Source: Symbiodinium natans (lineage: Eukaryota > Sar > Dinophyceae > Suessiales > Symbiodiniaceae). From it: DNA of 64,000 nucleotides. The translations under genes were made by a program, and so were the position numbers. The stretch spans positions 229,501 to 293,500 of the forward strand of contig CAJNDS010002768.1 in assembly GCA_905221605.1 (NCBI GenBank), written 5' to 3'. Positions 39,527 to 51,066 of this stretch are shown here, piece by piece. Numbering within the stretch: position 1 is the first letter of the stretch; every line of letters begins with the position of its first letter. The notes under the pieces were generated by a model that was not told the origin of the DNA, ran no database searches, and saw only the letters and a program-made list of their open reading frames with translations.

Positions 39527-42500
39527 GCTGCCGTATGTCGACAGGCTCAGCCCTGCACGCCGGGAAGACGTGCATCGGTCAGAGTTTTCAACCTCGGCCG
39601 CTGCTTTTCTTGCTTCTCCAATAACCAAGGGAAAAAAAGGGTTTAGGGTGTAGGGTTTAGGTTTTAGGGTTTAGAGTTCAGTGCGCTAAATGAGGAAACC
39701 GCAAATAGTTTAAAGTTCAACTCTTGGCTAAGTAAGTTTTAGAGCGTAGTGGATTAATGGCTTAGGGATTCAGGGGTTTAGTCATTTAGCGTTTTAGGAG
39801 TATAGCGGCTTGCGGAGTTTAGTGGCTTAGGGCCTTAGGGTTTCGTGGTTTAGGGGTGTAGTGGCTTAGTGGTTTCGTGGCTTAGGGATTTAGGGGTTTA
39901 GAGGTTCAGTGGTTTAGAGGTTTAGGGGTTTAGGGTTGAGGGCTTAGAGTTCACGGATTGGGTGGTTTAGGGGTTTCGGGGTTTGGGAGATTAGGGGGTG
40001 TAGGGGTCCGCCGACCCTGGCGGCGTGTTGGATGGGAAAAGGAGGTGAAAACCTCTCACCCCCAAAAACGCAGCGTACCCACCTGGTTGTTGGGCTTGGC
40101 TGTTCAACAATTGATGGGGCTGCCCTGCCCTTCAAGCTGGCTTCAGCTCCTGTTTGGGTCCTGGTGCTACTCCCCCCCCCCCCCAACGTTTCACAGAGGC
40201 TCAAGCAAATCAACTTTTGGATCCTTTGAGCTGACGAGCGCGTTTAAACCTTTCAACTATGCTCCAGCGGGGTCGGCGGCTTGAGCCGGAAGCTCTTAAA
40301 TTTATGTAGGGGTCTTGTGGTTCAGGGGCTTGGGGGACTAGGAGTTTAGTGGTTTAGGGGCTTAAGGGTTTAGTAGCTTACGGGATGTGGTTTTAGGGTT
40401 TAAAGGTTGAGGAATTTAATTCAGGGTTTAAGGTCCAATTAGGGTTTAGGGCCTCTGCTGCTGCACCGTATATAAAGGCCACGTAAACCGAATGCTCACG
40501 ACAGTACGGGTGCAAGACTGTAGCAAGACCTTGCAACTTTTGGTTTAGCAGGTGCCGCATGGAAAATAATGGACACATAAAATAGACCCCCAAATAATAG
40601 GGATTCCCTTATAATAAGGACAAGGCACCCCCTAATTTCAGAACCCCCCCCCCCCCATGAATTGTTGGCCGTCCGACTTGCGGGAGTCCACTACGAGGCC
40701 GTTGTAGAATACAGAAAACGGTTCCCGCATAATTTGCAAGTAGACCGCCACAAGGCCAGCCATGCAGGCCTGAAGGTTTCGAGTTTCCTAGGCCTCCAAC
40801 CCTGAAACCCAAAACCTGAACCTAAAAACCCTAAACCCTAAACCCTAAACCCTAAACCCTAAACCCTAAACCCTAAACCCTTCGAGCCGAATCCCCCCCC
40901 CCTCCCCCCGCCCTCAACCTTCAGCCCGAACCTCAACCGGGTCTGAGTTCTCCATCTCGAAACCTTCCACAAGCCACCCCCCTTGTAATACTAAGCTTCA
41001 AAATCCGGGGTTCAGGGCTTCAAAAGGCGCTAGGGCAGGTCTGGACTTCTTAGGTTTAGGGCATCTGTAGCTGCCTTCCTGAAGCTTCAGGGATAACCCT
41101 ACGCCCTAAACCCTAAACCCTGAACTCTAAACCCTAAACCCTAAACCTGTGTTTACGGAGTCGTAGGGCGCGGACAGAGCCATGAGATCCGGCTTGGCCG
41201 TGATCTTGGACGTCCTTGGGCTGTTGAGGAGAAGTTGCGGCTCGCAGCGTTTCTGTGGCCCAGGGTTTGGCGCTTGGTGTTTGGGATGTTCCCCGCTTTT
41301 CTGACGGTCCGTAATCGGGATTATCGTACCCCCTACTATACCCCCCCCCCCCCTATTGAGGGGTGTTAGAATCAGGGGGAACGTCCCAACTTATTCTTGC
41401 CATGTTCTGTCAGGATCACATCAAACTTTCACACTTCTCACTGCACGGCCGCACGAAGAATTGACACCCCTGCATGTTGCCTGAACCGCCTGCAAACCTA
41501 CCTGGAGCGTTCTCTTGGCAACAAGTATGATATATGGCGTTCGGCAAGTTAAAAATCCTCTCTTGGACCCTCAAGCCCAAAGCCGAAAGCCCTAGACCCC
41601 AAAAATCCTGAACCCTCAACATTCTTCATCCCCCCACAACCCCAAGCCCAAACTTACCCCTAAACTCTGGGGCCCCTACACCCCTGAACGCCTAAACCCC
41701 TGATATCCCCAGACCCCTGAGTCCCACAGGCGCCTACGTCCTGAACCTCCAAGAACTGTTTAGGGTTTAGGGTTTAGGGTTTAGGGTTTAGGGTTTAGGG
41801 TTTAGGGGAACCCTATTAGGGGATTTGGGTTTAGGGTGCTTCGATGTCCAAAACCCAACAAGCAGAACCTTAACACCAAACCACACCAAACCCGACCCAG
41901 AGCCTGAATGGTGTCAAGTTGATGCCAGGAACCCGGGCGTAGGGTTGGAATTCACGGAAGACACCTGAGGGAAACCTAAACCCTAAACCCTAAACCCTAA
42001 ACCCTACAAATTAGGGCATGCAGATGGGGTTGAGATGCCGGGCTATGTCGGATGTCTAGCGGTTGTATGTGCGTCTGGCCTAAATTCAACATAGAGCTTA
42101 CCTAAAGATCCCACAACCTACTCTGCTGTAGGTTACCTAAGAACCCTATATGGGTACTATGATAATAACCTACAAAAGAAAGGGTTTTGGTTTGTGAAGG
42201 TAGCCCTAACTAAGACTACTACTTAGTACCGGTTAGAATGCCCTAAACCCCAAACCCCAAACCCCAACCCCCAAACCCTAAACCCCAAACCCCAAACCCC
42301 AAACCACAAACCCCAAACCCCAACCCCCAAACCCCAAACCCCAAACCCTAAACCCTACACCCTAAACCCCAAACCCCAAACCCCAAACCCTAAACCCTAA
42401 ACCCTAAACCCTAAACCCTAAACCCTAAACCCTAAACCCTAACCCGACATCCTGCATCATGATCTTCGGAACCGACCGCAACGGACATGCCCATTAGGGT

Positions 42501-45500
42501 TTAGGGTTTGGGGTTTAGGGTTTGGGGTTCAGGGTTCAGGGTTCAGGCTTCACGGCTCAGGGTAGGTTTAGGGTTTGGGGTTTAGGGCTCGAATATCAGT
42601 AGCCACTTCTGGCTGAAACAACTCTGCCTCTCCATCAAGGCCATGAAAAGGGTTCAGGGTTCAGGACTTAGGTTGCTTTCAGGGACAAGTAGATCCTACA
42701 AACCCTAATGTGTGTGTGTGTTTCCTGTTGAATTGTTTCGGCTTTTGGGAAAGAAATGCCCACCCCACGCAGCTGGAGCTACTTTTTGCGCAAGGCTATT
42801 GTCATACCCTAAACCCGAAACCCGAAACCCTAACTTGCCACCCCAGGGAAGTAAGGTGGTACAGTTGGGGTCTTCTTACAGACGCCGAAATCAGACAGAG
42901 GGCTTCCGGGTTGGTTTTAGGGAGGAGGTTCCTAAGGTGCCCAAACTGTGGAGCCCTATCCCTGTGTTCCGATAGCCTATATAAGACCTAAGAGCCCTCA
43001 GTCCCTAAACCCTAAACCCCAAACCCCAAACCCTAAACCCCAAACCCTAAACCCTAAACCCTAAACCCTAAACCCTAAACCCTAAACCCGAAACCCTAAA
43101 TCCTAAGCAAAGCCCTTGCGGTTGGGGGTTCCTGCCAGCTGGGCACAGTGAGGCCCACACAGAGTCCTTGCTTTGGCTCGCCCGCCGGGACAGCTGCGTA
43201 CTGCCACCTCCAAGTGCTTCGGGCTTCCGGAGCCCTAAACCCTGAACCCTAAACCTAAACCCTAAGCCCTAAACCCTAAACCCCAAACCCTAAACCCTAA
43301 ACCCCAAACCCTCATGGCCTAGAGACATCTGCAAGCCACGGATTTGGTGTAACCTAGCCAACAACAAACAAAAACACTAATCCGAAGCCTAGAGATATGG
43401 GGGGGGGGGGGTTCGAAACTAGGGGACCCCAAAATAGACCCCGAAATAGCGAGATCCCCTTATACTACGGACCCAAAAATGTGCCCCTAATGTCGGAAAC
43501 CCCCATATATGAGCCCTCCAGTTCGGAGCGCATACACCCTACACTATGTAGGGTTTATATAGGGGGGGCTTGTGGATGAAAAGGATAACCCCATTAGAGG
43601 AGCATGTGGGCCCTTTCAGGGTTTCTGAGCTCCACATAGTCCACAAGCCAAAGCTTCGACCTCAAAGCACGAGCGGAAGTGACCAAGCCATGGGCGAAGG
43701 CTTAGGGATGATTCAGGGAGCTTCCCCTAAACCCTAAACCCTAAACCCTAAACCGTCTACTCCCTCAAATCCATGACATGTAGAGCCCAGATTCTGAAGA
43801 CACCATAAACTCCACACCCTAAACCCTAAACCCGTCTTCAGAAGTAACTGGAAAAAAGGGATCCAGGGTGTGGGTTTGGTGTGCCAAGCCCGGAAAGCCA
43901 AGATCAACCAACCCGCGCCGCCTCGAGAGTCTGTCGGGCGTTTGGGTGCTGGCCTGTGCTCCCTAAACCCTGAACCCTAAATCCTAAACCCTACACCCTA
44001 AACCCTGAACCCCTACGTCACCTCAGCCCACATCTACAAATATCTAAACCCTGATGGCTACACAACTGACACGAATCGTTTAGGGTTTAGGGTTTAGGGT
44101 TTAGGGTTTAGGGTTAAGCACTTCAGCTTAGTGTTTACTGTTTAAGGGGGAATATAGACTCCTTGTACACACCTAGTAGATACTGAGGCCTGCCATAGAG
44201 GACGATATGGAGTGACGACTTGAGGGGCCCAAGTCCTGAACAACGAGACTTCAACTTTCCTCGTTTGCCATCAAACTCTGAATCTCAATAACCCTAAACC
44301 CTAAACCGTAAACCCTAAACCCTAAATCCTACAATAACCGTAAGCCCCAAACCCTCACGACGCTCACAACCCACCTCTAAGAACTAAAATCTTGCAATGA
44401 CCGCAAGCTTGGAACCCTCGCAACCCTAAACCCAAAACCCTAAACCCCTGCTTGGCCGCAAGGGCCGAAGTAAGGCCCCGGCCGCTCATCCTCGTGCACC
44501 TGGGACTTTAGCAGGGTTTAGGTTTAGGGTTTAGGGTTTAGGGTTTAGGGTTTAGGGTTTAGGGCTTAGGGCTTAGGGCTTAGGGTTTGAGTTCTAGGGT
44601 TTAGGGTTTAGGGTTCAGGGTTTCAGGTTTAGGGTTTCAGGGTTGAGGGTTTAGGGTTTAGAGTTTTAGAGTTTAAAGCCCTAAACCCAGGGTCCAAGGG
44701 CTCCCGGCGGCAGTCAATGACCCTGGGACCTTGAACCCTGCAACCCTAGTACACTCAGAATACAGACAAGCCCTAAACCCTAACCTTACTGTTGGTTAGT
44801 AGGGAATGAGGGAATGAGGTGCCCAATATAGTCCCTGAAAGGGTGGATATGTATATATACATATGTATACATACATATCCACCCTTTCAGGGCCAACCAA
44901 CAGTAAGTGAACCCTAAATCCAAATTCTTTACTACACGCAAGCTGTTCACACATCCCCTTCCTTGACTAAACCCTAAGCTCCTCAGTTCACGCACTTAAC
45001 CCCAAACACCAAACCCTCAACCTGAAAGCCCGAAACCCTACACCGTACACCCCAAACCCTCCACCCTAACCGAACTCCGGGCCGTGAGTGCTTTTGGAAG
45101 GCTTAGTTGTTCGGAAGAGCCCCTACCCTGTAGGTGTTTGGGCATAAGGGAGGTTTGTAGAGGTTTACGTTGGTTCGGGTTTAGGGTTTAGGGTTTAGGG
45201 TTTAGGGTTTAGGGTTTAGGGTTTAGGGTTTAGGGTTTAGGGTTTAGGGTTTAGGGTTTGGGGTTTGGGGTTTAGGGTGTAGGGTGTAGGGTGCAGGGTT
45301 TAGGGTTTAGGGTTTGGGGTTTGGGGTTTGGGGTTTGGGGTTTGGGGTTTGGGGTTTGGGGTTTGGGTTGTAGGGTGTAGGGTTTAGGGTTTAGGGTTTG
45401 GGGTTTGGGGTTTGGGGTTTGGGGTTTAGGGATTAGGGTTTAGGGTTTAGGGGCTTAGGGTTGAGACCCCTGAACCCCACGCCATGGCAATGCTAAGGCC

Positions 45501-45580
45501 AGTGCCATGAAGTCATCGGCCGAGACGTGAAGCAGAGTCAAGGAACTGACTGCTCCGAGAGTGGCGATGAGAGCCTGCAT
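39527..45580 (-). CDS. Secreted or membrane-entering unknown protein, about thirteen exons
   Basis: ATG at 45580-45578: MQALIATLGAVSSLTLLHVS, a signal-peptide-like hydrophobic start. Following minus exons: 44513-44455 (LKSQVHEDERPGPYFGPCG), 43966-43893 (STQTPDRLSRRRGLVDLGFP), 43720-43650, 43225-43108 (WQYAAVPAGEPKQGLCVGLT), 42653-42588 (FHGLDGEAELFQPEVATDIR), 42487-42432 (LRSVPKIMMQDVG), 41970-41900 (VFREFQPYARVPGINLTPFR), possibly 41560-41408, 41252-41157 (exactly 32 codons, ITAKPDLMALSAPYDS, between CCACAG and GTAAAC), 40775-40660 (MAGLVAVYLQIMREPFSVFY and NGLVVDSRKSDGQQFM), 40560-40450 (LQGLATVLHPYCREHSVYVA) and 39620-39527 (EARKAAAEVENSDRCTSSRR, TGA). No domain is recognised. The gene spans 6 kb; its introns carry telomere tracts, family III and V elements and the 40007-40304 repeat. 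Confidence 0.55.
40007..40304. mobile_element. Family VIII element, copy 1
   Basis: Starts TCCGCCGACCCTGGCGGCGT and TTGGATGGGAAAAGGAGGTG; ends GGGGTCGGCGGCTTGAGCCG and GAAGCTCTTAAATTTA. The outer ends share an inverted CCGCCGACCC. A second copy with the same ends lies at 50797-51273. The open frames inside (minus 39944-40213, plus 39958-40284) are not conserved between the copies. Confidence 0.75.
40575..40655. mobile_element. Family V small element in intron
   Basis: AAATAGACCCCCAAATAATA, GGGATTCCCTTATAATAAGG and CACCCCCTAATTTCAGAACC. Related copies: 43428-43500, 23078-23160 and, weaker, 36300-36390. Here it sits between two exons of the signal-peptide gene. Confidence 0.55.
41281..41389. 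mobile_element. Family III element with C-tract
   Basis: TTGGGATGTTCCCCGCTTTT left, CAGGGGGAACGTCCCAA right, with a 14-base C run in the middle. It lies in an intron of the signal-peptide gene. Confidence 0.7.
44785..44907. mobile_element. Family IV hairpin element
   Basis: CTTACTGTTGGTTAGTAGGG left, GGGCCAACCAACAGTAAG right. The centre TGAAAGGGTGGATATGTATA pairs with its inverse across ATACATATGTATACAT. It contains an extended hairpin. Confidence 0.75.
45178..45455 (+). repeat. Telomere-type array with TTTGGGG blocks
   Basis: About eleven TTTAGGG units are followed by alternating blocks of TTTGGGG (eight and four units) and GTGTAGGG-type variants, showing block-wise homogenisation. Confidence 0.9.
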
Positions 45581-45952
45581 TTTGGGGGCGTTCAGGGTTT
45601 AGGGTTTAGGGTTTAGGGTTTAGGGTTAGGGTTTAGGGTTTAGGGGGCAGTTCTCAGTTCTCTCTAGTGGAGAAGGTTGTGGGGCTTAGGGCTTACGGTG
45701 TGGAGGTAAGGGCACCAACACTGTAATTGGGATGAGCAGGAACGGATCTGTGGTGTCAGAACCATTCTTAAAATGAACCTAAAGCCCTCCTAGTCAAACC
45801 CAGAATCATGATCAATCCCGAAACCCTCTAAAAGCTGCACTAAGCGCGAAACGCTGGACCCTAAACCCTAAACCCTAAACCTAAACCCCCAAACCCCCTA
45901 AGCCCTAAACCCTAAACCCTAAACCCTAAACCCTAAAAATAAACCCTAAACC

Positions 45953-48900
45953 CTAGACATCAAACGAGTCAGGAGCTCCGTCCAGGTCGGGTCGCCCAAA
46001 GAGCCTGAGCTGCAACGACGTCCCGCGGCTTGTAGTTGTTAGGGTTTAGGGTTTAGGGTTTAGGGTTTAGGGTTTAGGGTTTAGGGTTTAGGGTTTAGGG
46101 TTTAGGGTTTAGGGTTTAGGGTTCGGGTTTAGGGTCTAGGGTTTAGGGTTTAGGGTTTAGGGTTTAGGGTTTCGGGTTTCGGGTTGCGGGGCGTAGGGAC
46201 CACGCTTTTTGATTATTCGGGTGCTTTGCAGGGAACCTTCCTCCTGAGAAGAAGGCAAAGCTAAGGTGTCGACTCCTGAGCGCAAGTATGGAAGAAGAAA
46301 TTTGGGGGGGGGGGGGGGGTTAGGGTTTAGGGTTTAGGGTTTAGGGTTTAGGGTTTAGGGTTACGCACAGTTGGCTGGGTTCGGAGAACCCTAAGCCTTC
46401 AACCCCCACATGGGCGCGAACAGACGACCACCCTGTACCGCATAAGAGTATCCCTGAGCCCCAACCCAAAACCCAAAACCCCCGCCCCGGAAACAAAGAA
46501 ACGATCAATCCTGAGCCCAAACAAGAACCCCAAACCCGAAAAACGCATGCGCATTGGGCGAGAGGGGCTCCCCGAAGCCGTCACGAATCCGAACCCGACC
46601 AACTAACCATAAACCCTAAGCCTACAACCCTATAACCTTATAACCTTATAACCTATGACCCTAAACCCTAAACCTCAAACCCTAAACCCTAAACCCGAAA
46701 CCCTAAACCCTAAACCAAAGCCAGGGGCAGCCATGAACATCCGCTGCCCAGCTCAGTGGCGCCTTGGCCAGGCAGCGACAAGTAGGAGATTAGGGTCTAG
46801 GATTTAGGGCTTATAGGGTTTAGTGTTTAGGTTTTAGGTTTAGGTAGGGTTTAGGTGTAGGGCAGCACCCCAAATAAGCCTGAGCCCTACCTACTTCGTG
46901 AAAAGTTCAGGGTTTAGGGTTGTTGGGCAATCATGGTGTTCAAAGCCTTCAGAAAAGGCAGCTTCAGCAATCCCACACTTATCCCCCCGAAAGAAAAGTG
47001 GGTTTTGGGTTTCCTGCACACTATGAGACGAGCCCCGCCAACAGCCCCAAGCCAACCCTGAACTCTGGCCCCGGAGAACCGCTTTGAGGCTTTAGGCTTT
47101 AGGGTTTAGGGATTAGGGTTTAGGGCTCCTGCAATAAGCACTAAAATGGCAGTCCGCAGTTTAATCCCTAAACGCCCTGACCCACCGCAGCATCCTCCTG
47201 CGCAATGGTTTAGGGTTGGTTTAGGGTTTAGGGTTTAGGGTTTAGGGTTTAGGGTTTAGGGTTTAGGGTTTAGGGTTTAGGGTTTAGGGTTTAGGGTTTA
47301 GGGTTTAGGGTTTAGGGTTTAGGGTTTAGGGTTTAGGGTGCGTAACACCCAAAGCCTCTGAAACTCTGGAGCTCACGGGGCTCTAATGAATTGGCCGATT
47401 CCTATGTGACGAGAATTAGGGGTTGTATGAAGTGACTAATTGTAGAGCTACAAGAGGACAAGGTTAGTTACTTCAGGTGAATTGATGAAGGAATTCCCTC
47501 CACTGGTAGCTCCTGATATACCAAAGTTATTTTACAGGCTTTTCTAGGTTGAGGGGTCAAGGGCGGCAGGGTACCTAAATGCCAAATTTGTGCATACTAG
47601 CCGCTACTAGCCATGACCTTAGAACCCCCCACCCACCCGGAGGACCTACGATGCCGGGGTCTGAGTTATCAAACCCCTCAACCCTCTAAACCCTTCTTTC
47701 CGACCCCAAGCTCTGCAAACCTATAATTAAACCCTACAAACCCCATAAACCCAATGAACTCAAACGTCCCCAAACCCTGGAAACCTACATCCCGATGACG
47801 GTCTCCAGCCTTCGCGAGAGGAAGTCCGGTAGATGCTTTGTGGGAGTACAAGGATGGGACAAATGGAGGCGTTGCGGTAAGGCGCCAGCATCACATTGGC
47901 AAGCAATCTTTCTGCCGGATCCGGGGCAAAGTAGGCACGCGCATCGGACGTCACGCTCTTAAGGAAGCACTTGTTCTGTGACATCGAAGAGGTTGCTAGG
48001 CGTTCATTCCAGTGGCCGACTTTGACAAAAGAGAGCTGTTGATTGAAGAGCTGGTTTCTGGCAAGCTTCCTCCACAAATGTGGTAAACCCTGAACCCTAA
48101 ACCCTGAACCCTAAACCCTAAACCCTAAACGGTACAATTCTCCCCCGAGATCCTTTGTCGTGGCATTTGGATTGTTCATGCCATCTGTCATCACAGGATC
48201 TTCGGGAGGAACCCACATGCCTAGTTTGCAAGGCAAAGCTGACTTGAGGGGGGGGGGGACATTTTGGGTGCTTTATAATATACATACATGGTCACGGGGG
48301 ATAATATTGTAGAGGGTAATGACTTCCCTGGACTTGAAGCTCCTTTGGTTGCTTAGGCGTTTCTAGGTTCAGGGTTAGATTGGGCTGTGGGGGTGCCGAA
48401 CTGTCAGATTTCTGCAAACCAGCCATGCAACTAGACATCCCCCAACTAGCCATACCCCTCATCCGTGTCAACCCTAATTGCACCTTATAAACCCTACAAA
48501 CTCCATAAACCCATTAAAACCCTACAAACCCCATCAATCCTATAAACACGACCAAAGTTGACACGGTTAATTTCAGCCTTTGAACCCTACAAACCCTATA
48601 AACCCAACAAGCTCGTAACAACCCTACATCCCTATTCAGGGGTTGGGGGGGCCCAAGCGTCGCACCGCGCATTGCAGAAGATCGACGCCGGGCGAATGTG
48701 CAGGAGATCTGCCAAAGGGTTGAAAAAACCTAAACCCTAAACCCTAAACCCTCAACCCTCAACCCTGAACCCTAGACGCTAAACCCTAACCCCTAAACCC
48801 TACAGCCTCAGCCCTAAACCCTAAACCCTAACCCAGAAAATATGATCCAGGTTAGGGTTTAGGGAAGGGGTTTTAGGATTGTGTTGGGTTCACCCTTAGC

Positions 48901-50995
48901 CCTAAGACCAAATCCCCCTCAACCCCTGAACGCCCAAAACTCTTCGGCGAACTCCCTGGAGAGGCTTGACTACACCTCAGAGTAACCTAGGGAAATAAAA
49001 AGGGCGCCCTTCTTGGATTTAAAAGGGGCTTCTAAGGGAACCTAAACCCCAAAAAAAGGGAATGAGGGCCCCACTCCGGGTCTGAGTGTCGGTTGCATGA
49101 GCAGCCCCCAGCTTTGCATCCTTGGTTTAGGGTTCAGGGTTTAACCCTAAACCCTAAACCCTAAACCCTAAACCCTAAACCCTAAACCCTAAACCCTAGA
49201 CCCTAAACCCTAGACCCTAAACCCTAAACCCTAAACCCTAAACCCTAAACCCTAAACCCTAAACCCTATGGTTTTAGGGCCTAGGATTTGAAGTTTAGGT
49301 CTGTAGGTTCACATGAAAATAGGATCGTTGGGGTGGGCTGGGGGGGGATGGGGGGGGGGGAGGGGTCTGTAGGAGTTTGGGTGTAGTAAGGGTCTTAATG
49401 TGTGTCTCTGGGGTGTCCTGGAAAAAGCTGGCCTGCATTGCCCCAGCCGCGCGGTTGCTGCTGTATCGGCCTAGAAGCAGAGTTGCAGCATGCCGAAACT
49501 CAAAACCCGAATCCAGACCCGAGAATGACCTAGGAACAAAAAGGGTGCCCTTTTGGTTTTCAGGGGCTTATAAGGGGCCTAAACCCAAAAAAGGGAATAA
49601 GAGCCTTCTCTGGTTCCTTGGCACCGACATCGCAAACCTTGAGTAGTGGTGTTGACTCATTGCATTGCCTGATTGCGGTATTCCGTTTGTGGTGCCCCTA
49701 CATCTTTTGATCATCTTTAGTGCTCGTGCGGAAACTCCAATTGTTGATCGAGTAGATATAGTAAGACCTCTAAGCTCTAAACCTTGATAAAGCGTCCCCC
49801 TGCAATGCAGATTTCGAATACATAGGTACTCCCGCCAGTAAACTTCTGTGCCCTTGCTTTGAATGACATAACTAGATGATTCAACTAAACCCAGGAGTAG
49901 CCCAGGGATAAAAAGGGTACCCGTTTTGGCTTTAAAAGGGGATTGCAAGGGAACCTAAACCCTAAACCCTAAACCCTAAACCCTAAACCCTAAAACCCTA
50001 TAAAAAGGAAAGAAGGGCCTTCTCCGGGTCCTAGGAAACGTGGGGTTGTGTGTTCCGGGCTTTCAACCGGCCGGCTTGTTCTTCGATGGCCCAGGGGTTT
50101 AGGGTTTAGGGTTTAGGGTTTAGGGTTTAGGGTTTAGGGCTCAGGGTTTAGGGTATGGCGTTTAGGGTTGGTCTAGGGTTCAGGGTTCAGGCTTTTTTGG
50201 GTTCAAGTGGACTCGCGAAGTCTCTCTTTACGGCTTGAAAGCTTCTGTCTCCCGCATCTCTCCGGTTTAGGGTTTAGAGTTTAGAGTGTAGGGTTTAGGG
50301 CTAGGGTTTAGCTACAGGGGCTTTGGTAATAAGAATAGGGTTTTGGGGGGGATACTATCGTAGACTTATGAAAGGACCATGAGGGAACAGTACTAGTAAT
50401 TGTTCCGACCCCTATTTTTTGAATACCTCCAAAGCTGCCAAGCCCGTTGCCTCTGAACCCAACACCCCCAAACTCAATTCCAGGGCTTACAGTGTGGCAT
50501 TTAGGGCTAAACCCTAAACCCTAAACCCTAAACCCTAAACCCTAAACCCTAAACCCCAAACCCTAAACCCTAAACCCCCCAGAGGCACCTCCGGGCGATC
50601 CACCACGGCGCAGGACAGCCCTAGGAGTTCGCTGAGAAGGCTCGACTTGCCCGCCTTTCCAAGCGTAGGGTTTAGGGTTTAGGGTTTAGGGTTTAGGGTT
50701 TAGGGTTTAGGGTTTAGGGTTTAGGGTTTAGGGTTTAGGGTTTAGGGTTTAGGGTTTAGGGTTTAGGGTTTAGGGTTTAGGGTTTAGGGTTTAGAGTCCG
50801 CCGACCCTGGCGGCGTGTTGGATGGGAAAAGGAGGTGAAAACCTCCCTCTTTCCCTCCTTACCCTCCAAAAACCCGGGGGGGGGGTAGGGGGGGGTACCC
50901 CGCCAGCTTTTCCGTGGAGGAACAGGCCACCCACACCGCGTAAACTCATGGACCATAGGCGTTTTCGCACAGGGCATAGGGGCTCTTTTGGAAAA

Positions 50996-51066
<71 letters not shown>

